From contig NZ_KE384187.1 in assembly GCF_000424445.1 (NCBI RefSeq), positions 94,356-158,355 on the forward strand: a stretch of DNA of 64,000 nt. Direction: 5' to 3'. The notes below the pieces were generated by a model. The model was not told the DNA's origin and did no database searches. It saw only the letters and a program-made list of their open reading frames with translations. Below are positions 60,037 through 64,000 of this stretch, piece by piece. The first letter of the stretch is position 1, and every line of letters starts with the position of its first letter. The position numbers were made by a program, and so were the translations under genes. The DNA comes from Oribacterium sp. NK2B42 (lineage in GTDB: Bacteria; Bacillota; Clostridia; Lachnospirales; Lachnospiraceae).

Positions 60037-60058
60037 ATCTCAAAATATGAGATATAAT
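60037..60058 (+). promoter_or_regulatory. Promoter with overlapping inverted repeat ahead of the XRE operon
   Basis: ATCTC (60037-60041), 7 bases, GAGAT (60049-60053) overlap the -10 box TATAAT (60053-60058). A likely operator for the XRE protein that follows. The stretch 59,819-60,036 shows no gene. Confidence 0.5.
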
Positions 60059-60144
60059 ACTTGCGCTATTTTTGCGGAGGAGTATAATTTTAATTGAGGA
60101 CAGTACGATTCATGATTTGATACAGACCGAAAGGAGCGAGTGTC

Positions 60145-60510
60145 ATGACTAAGTTTATCAATAATGTAAATAAATATTTGTCAGAGATGAAGATTAAGCA
60201 GACATACCTTAGCATGATTACAGGGATTGATAAGAATAAAATATCACGCATATTAACCGGTGCTCAGGAGGAAAGCGGCACAGATATGGAAAAAATTGCT
60301 CGTGGTTTAGGAAAAACCGTTGAGTTCTTTTTGGTAGACACAATCTATATCCCGCAAATAGGAACTGTATCAGCGAATAAAATTGCGTTCTATGCCGGAG
60401 AACCATCTGAAAAGCAGGAACAAATTGCTAATCAGCTAATGGAACTGATGGAGAATATTGATGAAGTGTTGAGCGCCAAAAGCCGGTTTGAGCACATAGC
60501 AAGAGGATAA
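60145..60510 (+). CDS. XRE-family HTH regulator of the ImmA/IrrE-PIN operon
   Basis: 121 aa. The helix-turn-helix reads MKIKQTYLSMITGIDKNKISRILTGAQ (about residues 14-40); the rest is a helical dimerisation-type tail. AAAGGAGCGAG precedes the ATG. It heads a run of three tightly packed genes: HTH, metallopeptidase, PIN-like protein. Probably represses its own promoter, and is the likely substrate of the protease that follows, by analogy with ImmR/ImmA. Confidence 0.83.
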   Translation: MTKFINNVNKYLSEMKIKQTYLSMITGIDKNKISRILTGAQEESGTDMEKIARGLGKTVEFFLVDTIYIPQIGTVSANKIAFYAGEPSEKQEQIANQLMELMENIDEVLSAKSRFEHIARG

Positions 60511-60513
60511 GGT

Positions 60514-61317
60514 ATGAATGTTGAACGTTTGCGAAAGATAATTTCATACAGTGAATCGGATCGTGAAGAAATTGATTCTAAGGTGAAGCGGTTCTGCTCT
60601 TTTGCCGGGATCGAATATGATAGTGACCTGCTTAATATCTTGCAGATTGTCAGATCTTCATTTCAGAAAAAAGGATACCTTGTTTTTGAAATACCTTTTG
60701 CTGATGATGAAATAGGGGCTTTGTGTTATAGAGGAGATGGGCTGGGGTATGTTGTACTTAATACATCATTGCCAAAAGTGAACGTTAACTTCGCTATAGC
60801 ACATGAGATTTATCATGTCTTTTTTGGATCTGAGGAGTTTGTCTCAAAAGTCGAATTTGTTGATGACCATTACTACGAGCATGAGGGAGAATATGCTGCA
60901 AATCTCTTTGCCGGAATGCTCCTGATGCCTGAAGTTAGTTTCAGAAGAATGTATTCTAAATTCAAAGACGAATCAGGGGGAGATGAAATCGGTACAATCG
61001 TTAGATTAATGTCTTACTATCAGGTACCGTATATGGCGGTATTGATAAGATGCCTGGAATTGGGCCTGATTAAGGGAAATGCAGAACTGGATGTATTGTT
61101 TAGCATTGATAGAGCAGGGGTAAAGCAGCAATTAACAGAATTGTGGTTGGATGAAAGTATTATGGAGCCCTCTTTGCGTGATGATTATATTCATATTGAA
61201 GCTCTTGTTGGCAGGTTTGGAAGGGAATTCATTGAAGATAAATATATTAATGAGAGAACAGTCTGTAAAGCGCTTAAAAACATGCGAGAACTATATGCAA
61301 AGATTAAGGGGGAGTAG
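60514..61317 (+). CDS. ImmA/IrrE-family metallopeptidase
   Basis: 267 aa. The zinc site HEIYH in the helix FAIAHEIYHVFFG lies at about residues 97-103 and the third ligand region EGEYAANLFAGMLLMP follows, the ImmA/IrrE pattern. Such proteases cut XRE-type repressors to switch on mobile or stress genes (known for ImmA, IrrE). It begins 3 bases after the XRE stop, with AGGATAAGG ahead. It ends with a charged helical tail. Confidence 0.9.
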   Translation: MNVERLRKIISYSESDREEIDSKVKRFCSFAGIEYDSDLLNILQIVRSSFQKKGYLVFEIPFADDEIGALCYRGDGLGYVVLNTSLPKVNVNFAIAHEIYHVFFGSEEFVSKVEFVDDHYYEHEGEYAANLFAGMLLMPEVSFRRMYSKFKDESGGDEIGTIVRLMSYYQVPYMAVLIRCLELGLIKGNAELDVLFSIDRAGVKQQLTELWLDESIMEPSLRDDYIHIEALVGRFGREFIEDKYINERTVCKALKNMRELYAKIKGE

Positions 61318-61320
61318 AAT

Positions 61321-62259
61321 ATGGCATCAACATATGCGGAAACCCCTGACAACTATAGTGAAATAAAAGAATCTGTTGTTGCAGATATAGATGAGATTAA
61401 AAGTGTATTCTTCAAAGCTGAAAAGGTGCTTTTTTATGATGCATGTTCGTTTCAAAGGCATTCGAACTTGAGGGAAAATGAAAAGAGTATATTGATCCGG
61501 TATTTTGAGAACCGGGGAATAGCAATCTTTTTGACAAGATGTATACTGATGGAACTATCCGGAGACAACAACGTCTTGAATCGGCAGTTTATTGAATATA
61601 TAAACAAACTGAAAAACTCCGGAGTGAGTGTAGTTATCTTCGACGAGGAATATTCATACAGCATCCTTTCGGATTGTTTTTCTACGATTGAAAGAGTAAA
61701 TGAGTATCTAATGTGGGCAGTACGTATGGCGAAAAGCCCTACAAGCACTATTACGGAAACTCTTAAAATGAATGATAAACTCAATTCCGAGGTAGTCGAG
61801 GGGAAAAATCTCAAAGCTTCTGATTTATATCAAAGATTCTTTTCTGCGGTGAGAAGCAATAAAGAGCATGAAGATAATCTCGGAGAGGAACTAATTTCAA
61901 TATGTGCGCACATTTTATCCTATTTGCCGGGAGTACCGGACGGAAAGCTGTGTGTGCTTACTGATGATAAGGGTGCAGCCAGTAAAATAGATTCTGTAAT
62001 GAGAAGAACTAATCAAGAATATCGAGGCTCAAGAATTATCCTATTCAGCACTCCAAAGCTCATACAACATATGTTCCAAGAAGGTGTAGGGTTATCAGAA
62101 GATGAAATTGTAAATCTTCTTTCCCAAGGTATATCTGAAAATATCGTGATAATGGGGATTACAGATTATGATTTTAGAGTAAATGATAAAATTCCGATTT
62201 TATGTAGAGAACTCGCTCAAAAAATCATTGAGCCGAATGGAATCAAGATTGTTTTTTAA
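61321..62259 (+). CDS. PIN-like nuclease candidate, third gene of the XRE operon
   Basis: 312 aa. Asp40 in FYDACSFQRH, Glu near MELSG (about 80) and Asp-Asp in LTDDKGAASKID (about 220) match the spaced acidic residues of PIN-like nucleases, but the fold is only inferred. GGGGGAG precedes ATG 61321, 4 bases after the protease stop. As the last gene of a repressor-protease-effector run it may be the effector (toxin or RNase). Confidence 0.5.
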   Translation: MASTYAETPDNYSEIKESVVADIDEIKSVFFKAEKVLFYDACSFQRHSNLRENEKSILIRYFENRGIAIFLTRCILMELSGDNNVLNRQFIEYINKLKNSGVSVVIFDEEYSYSILSDCFSTIERVNEYLMWAVRMAKSPTSTITETLKMNDKLNSEVVEGKNLKASDLYQRFFSAVRSNKEHEDNLGEELISICAHILSYLPGVPDGKLCVLTDDKGAASKIDSVMRRTNQEYRGSRIILFSTPKLIQHMFQEGVGLSEDEIVNLLSQGISENIVIMGITDYDFRVNDKIPILCRELAQKIIEPNGIKIVF

Positions 62260-62267
62260 AATATCAG

Positions 62268-62538
62268 ATAGGTATATGAATTCTGGTATGCAAGAGAGTT
62301 GATGGAACTGCTTGAATATGCTCAATGGAGAAATTTTGAGAAGACCATAGAAAAGGCAAAGACTTCTTGTGAAAACAATGGGATAACTGTAATGGATCAT
62401 TTTGCTGATGTCAGCAAAATGATAAAAATCGGTAAAGGCGGTAATCGAGAAGTTGATGATTATATGCTCACTCGGTATGCCTGCTATCTCATTGCTGAGA
62501 ATGGAGATCTCCGTACAGGAACAGAATTCCAAAAGTAA
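62268..62538 (+). pseudogene. DinD-like antirepressor fragment
   Basis: Reads YEFWYARELMELLEYAQW and GITVMDHFADVSKMIKIGKGG, the N-terminal part of DinD/DNA-damage-inducible proteins common in phages. A stop lies right before it and the frame ends at 62,538. The C-terminal part is absent. Confidence 0.7.
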
Positions 62539-62947
62539 GGAACGCTTAAGATTCGAAGAGCAGAGAGCCAAATATGAGCAGAAACTCCGGGAGCAGATCA
62601 AGAAAGATGAAAGGCAGCAGCGTGAAAGGGAGAAGTCATTAAAACTGCTGATAGGTGAGCTTTTTACGAAGAACCTTCCCGATTATATGCTTTATGAGGA
62701 AGCCGAGATGGAGAGAATCATTGCTGCGGCGATGGGATCCGATGCTTGCAGGGATGCTATAGAGAGCATCAAGGCAGAAGCCGGAAACGCTACAGGAACA
62801 TCATCGGATGGAACACAGAAGCCGAGAAGGTCAGGTACTTCCAAATCGGATGACGAAGTAAAGAGGCGAATGATACGACGGTTTCATGAAAAATATGCAG
62901 ATTTTTATCTTCCACGCATTGCCGAGAGAGGAAATGTGATATATTAG
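62453..62947 (+). pseudogene. Coiled-coil remnant after the DinD fragment
   Basis: From about 62,530 the frame has RFEEQRAKYEQKLREQIKKD and SLKLLIGELFTKNLPDYMLYEE, a Lys/Glu-rich coiled coil with a following helical part of mobile-element style. No family recognised. The upstream part of the frame overlaps the DinD fragment, so the true start is unclear. Could also be an intact small gene. Confidence 0.4.
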
Positions 62948-62965
62948 CACTATGGCAGTGCGTGG
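62912..62965 (+). promoter_or_regulatory. Promoter and inverted-repeat operator of the HTH cassette, copy B
   Basis: CCACGCATTGCC (62912-62923) faces GGCAGTGCGTGG (62954-62965), one mismatch. TTGCCG (62919), 17 bases, TATTAG (62942) gives the promoter. Same layout as at 46,670. Confidence 0.68.
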
Positions 62966-62975
62966 AGGTGAAATC

Positions 62976-63176
62976 ATGGATATAGCAAAAAGAATAAGGG
63001 AATTTCGTGAGAGTGTCGGTGAGAATAGAACAGAGTTTTCAAAGCATACCGGTATCCCGGTTCGTACAATAGAGGACTGGGAATCGGGACGGCGTACTCC
63101 ACCGGAATACATCCCCCGGTTGATTGCATATCAGATGGAGTATGAAAAACTGGTAAAGAAAAGTAAGAAGGGTTAA
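62976..63176 (+). CDS. Small HTH (XRE-like) regulator, copy B
   Basis: 66 aa, closely similar to the gene at 46,735 (NRTEFSKHTGIP, then VRTIEDWESGRRTPPEYIPRL). GGAGGTGAAATC precedes ATG 62976. The tail is KKSKKG. Unlike copy A no LPD3-like gene follows. It probably represses its own inverted-repeat promoter. Confidence 0.83.
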   Translation: MDIAKRIREFRESVGENRTEFSKHTGIPVRTIEDWESGRRTPPEYIPRLIAYQMEYEKLVKKSKKG

Positions 63177-63264
63177 ACCCCTCGAATTCGATGGGTTTAA
63201 CTGAAGATCATTTGAGACGGATTAGGATGTAAAAACTTGAGGTCAAAAACTTTGACATCAAGTT

Positions 63265-63546
63265 TTGCGGACGAAATTTTCGACCGCAAATATAAGTTCA
63301 AAGAGCAGGTACAACCCACATGTATTCACCGAACAGGGTTTATATATGCTTATGACCGTTCTAAAAGGTGAGTTGGCTACAAAACAAAGTAAGGCGCTTA
63401 TACGCACTTTTAAGAAGATGAAGGACTATATCATTGGCAACCAAGGTCTTATTGGGCAAGGCTTGTATCCGAGCTGGGATGCCCAGAATATGATCTCGGT
63501 TCATCTGGCGGAAAAGCTGAAGTTACCGGAACAGATACCGGGATAG
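63265..63546 (+). pseudogene. ORF6N-type antirepressor fragment
   Basis: Contains SRYNPHVFTEQGLYMLM and KGELATKQSKALIRTFKKMKDYI, typical of the middle of ORF6N-domain phage antirepressors. The preceding bases (63,200-63,265) carry no matching N-terminus in frame. It continues to a stop at 63,546. Truncated at the N-terminus. Confidence 0.65.
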
Positions 63547-63556
63547 GAGAACTGCA

Positions 63557-64000
63557 ATGGAATACATCAGAGTAACAAAGGATAATCTGGAAAAGGAACA
63601 CATTTGCTGTGCGATTTCCAACAATAAGGATGTGCAGGTATCTTCAAAGAAGGCATGGCTGGCTGACCGGTTTGATGAAGGACTTGTTTTCCTGAAGAGC
63701 GTGGAGCGCGGCAAGTGCTTTATTGAATATATCCCTGCGGAAAACGCATGGGTTCCGATTGAAGCGGATGGATATATGTACATTGACTGTCTGTGGGTGT
63801 CCGGGTCTTTCAAAGGACATGGATATTCTTCAGATTTGTTAAATGCTTGCATAGAGGATAGCAAAGAAAAGGGGAGAAATGGGCTGTGCATATTGTGTGC
63901 TGCAAAGAAAAAGCCGTTCCTGGCTGATCCGAAGTTTCTGAAATATAAGGGCTTTTCCGTTGCGGATGAAGCTGATAATGGTATCCAGCTTTGGTATTTG
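63557..64000 (+). CDS. GNAT-type N-acetyltransferase, C-terminus outside the window
   Basis: MEYIRVTKDNLEKEHICCAIS begins after an AGGAGA site 6-8 bases ahead. The acetyl-CoA site appears in LWVSGSFKGHGYSSDLLNACIEDSKEKGR. The frame is open at the window edge (148 codons), so the gene continues. It resembles GNAT proteins with a YoaP-like C-terminal domain. Substrate unknown. Confidence 0.8.
   Translation, partial: MEYIRVTKDNLEKEHICCAISNNKDVQVSSKKAWLADRFDEGLVFLKSVERGKCFIEYIPAENAWVPIEADGYMYIDCLWVSGSFKGHGYSSDLLNACIEDSKEKGRNGLCILCAAKKKPFLADPKFLKYKGFSVADEADNGIQLWYL

Overview
The window looks like the chromosome of an anaerobic, low-to-mid GC Firmicute, most probably a Lachnospiraceae member (Butyrivibrio/Pseudobutyrivibrio-like). 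The reasons are the CIRCE-controlled lon gene, the MutS2, YhaM and RlmD forms, an SNF-type sodium symporter, a DUF5711-type protein, cell-wall hydrolases with YG-type repeats and an ECF transporter. This assignment rests on gene style only. No rRNA, tRNA or CRISPR array was seen.

Layout. 1-5,480: 5-oxoproline metabolism, with an NRAMP-like transporter (5' end outside the window), pxpB, pxpC, accB, accC and pxpA in one strand run. 5,861-14,310: an unrecognised protein, lon under a CIRCE operator, a RelE/ParE-type toxin-antitoxin pair, an SGNH hydrolase, a HipA-like kinase with an HTH partner, and an AAA/DUF4143 ATPase. 14,403-19,797: an LRR protein, a VWA protein, a MoxR ATPase and a uridine-kinase-like P-loop protein. 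20,086-23,597 (minus strand): an ECF vitamin-type transporter. 24,075-32,082: a cysteine hydrolase, envelope enzymes (L,D-transpeptidase, NlpC/P60, GH25, YG-repeat protein), an ArsR regulator and an SNF symporter. 32,191-46,643: housekeeping and signalling genes (nucleotidyltransferase, ROK glucokinase, a convergent histidine kinase/response regulator, mutS2, a degenerate HtrA, YhaM, a TPR-GGDEF protein with a changed active site, RlmD).

46,650-64,000 is an accessory island. It holds HTH cassettes, decayed ATPase, methyltransferase, VapE, integrase, resolvase and DinD pieces, and intact cargo. The most prominent cargo is a defence block (49,755-56,674): a ribbon-helix-helix regulator over a comb of 8-bp-spaced operator half-sites, a C5 cytosine methyltransferase, a FokI-like nuclease and a Vsr nuclease. 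A terminator, a strong new promoter and then a small protein, a GHKL (MORC/Hsp90-like) ATPase and an unknown protein follow. A second cargo module (60,145-62,259) is XRE regulator, ImmA/IrrE protease and PIN-like protein. A multi-hairpin minus-strand RNA candidate lies at 58,425-58,588.

Two families of dispersed palindromes run through the core region. One forms hairpins of 230-285 bp whose arms differ between copies by matching (compensatory) changes, and it also occurs as stripped-down copies. The other is a 42-45-bp REP-like palindrome with a GGGGA-N-GTTCTC core.
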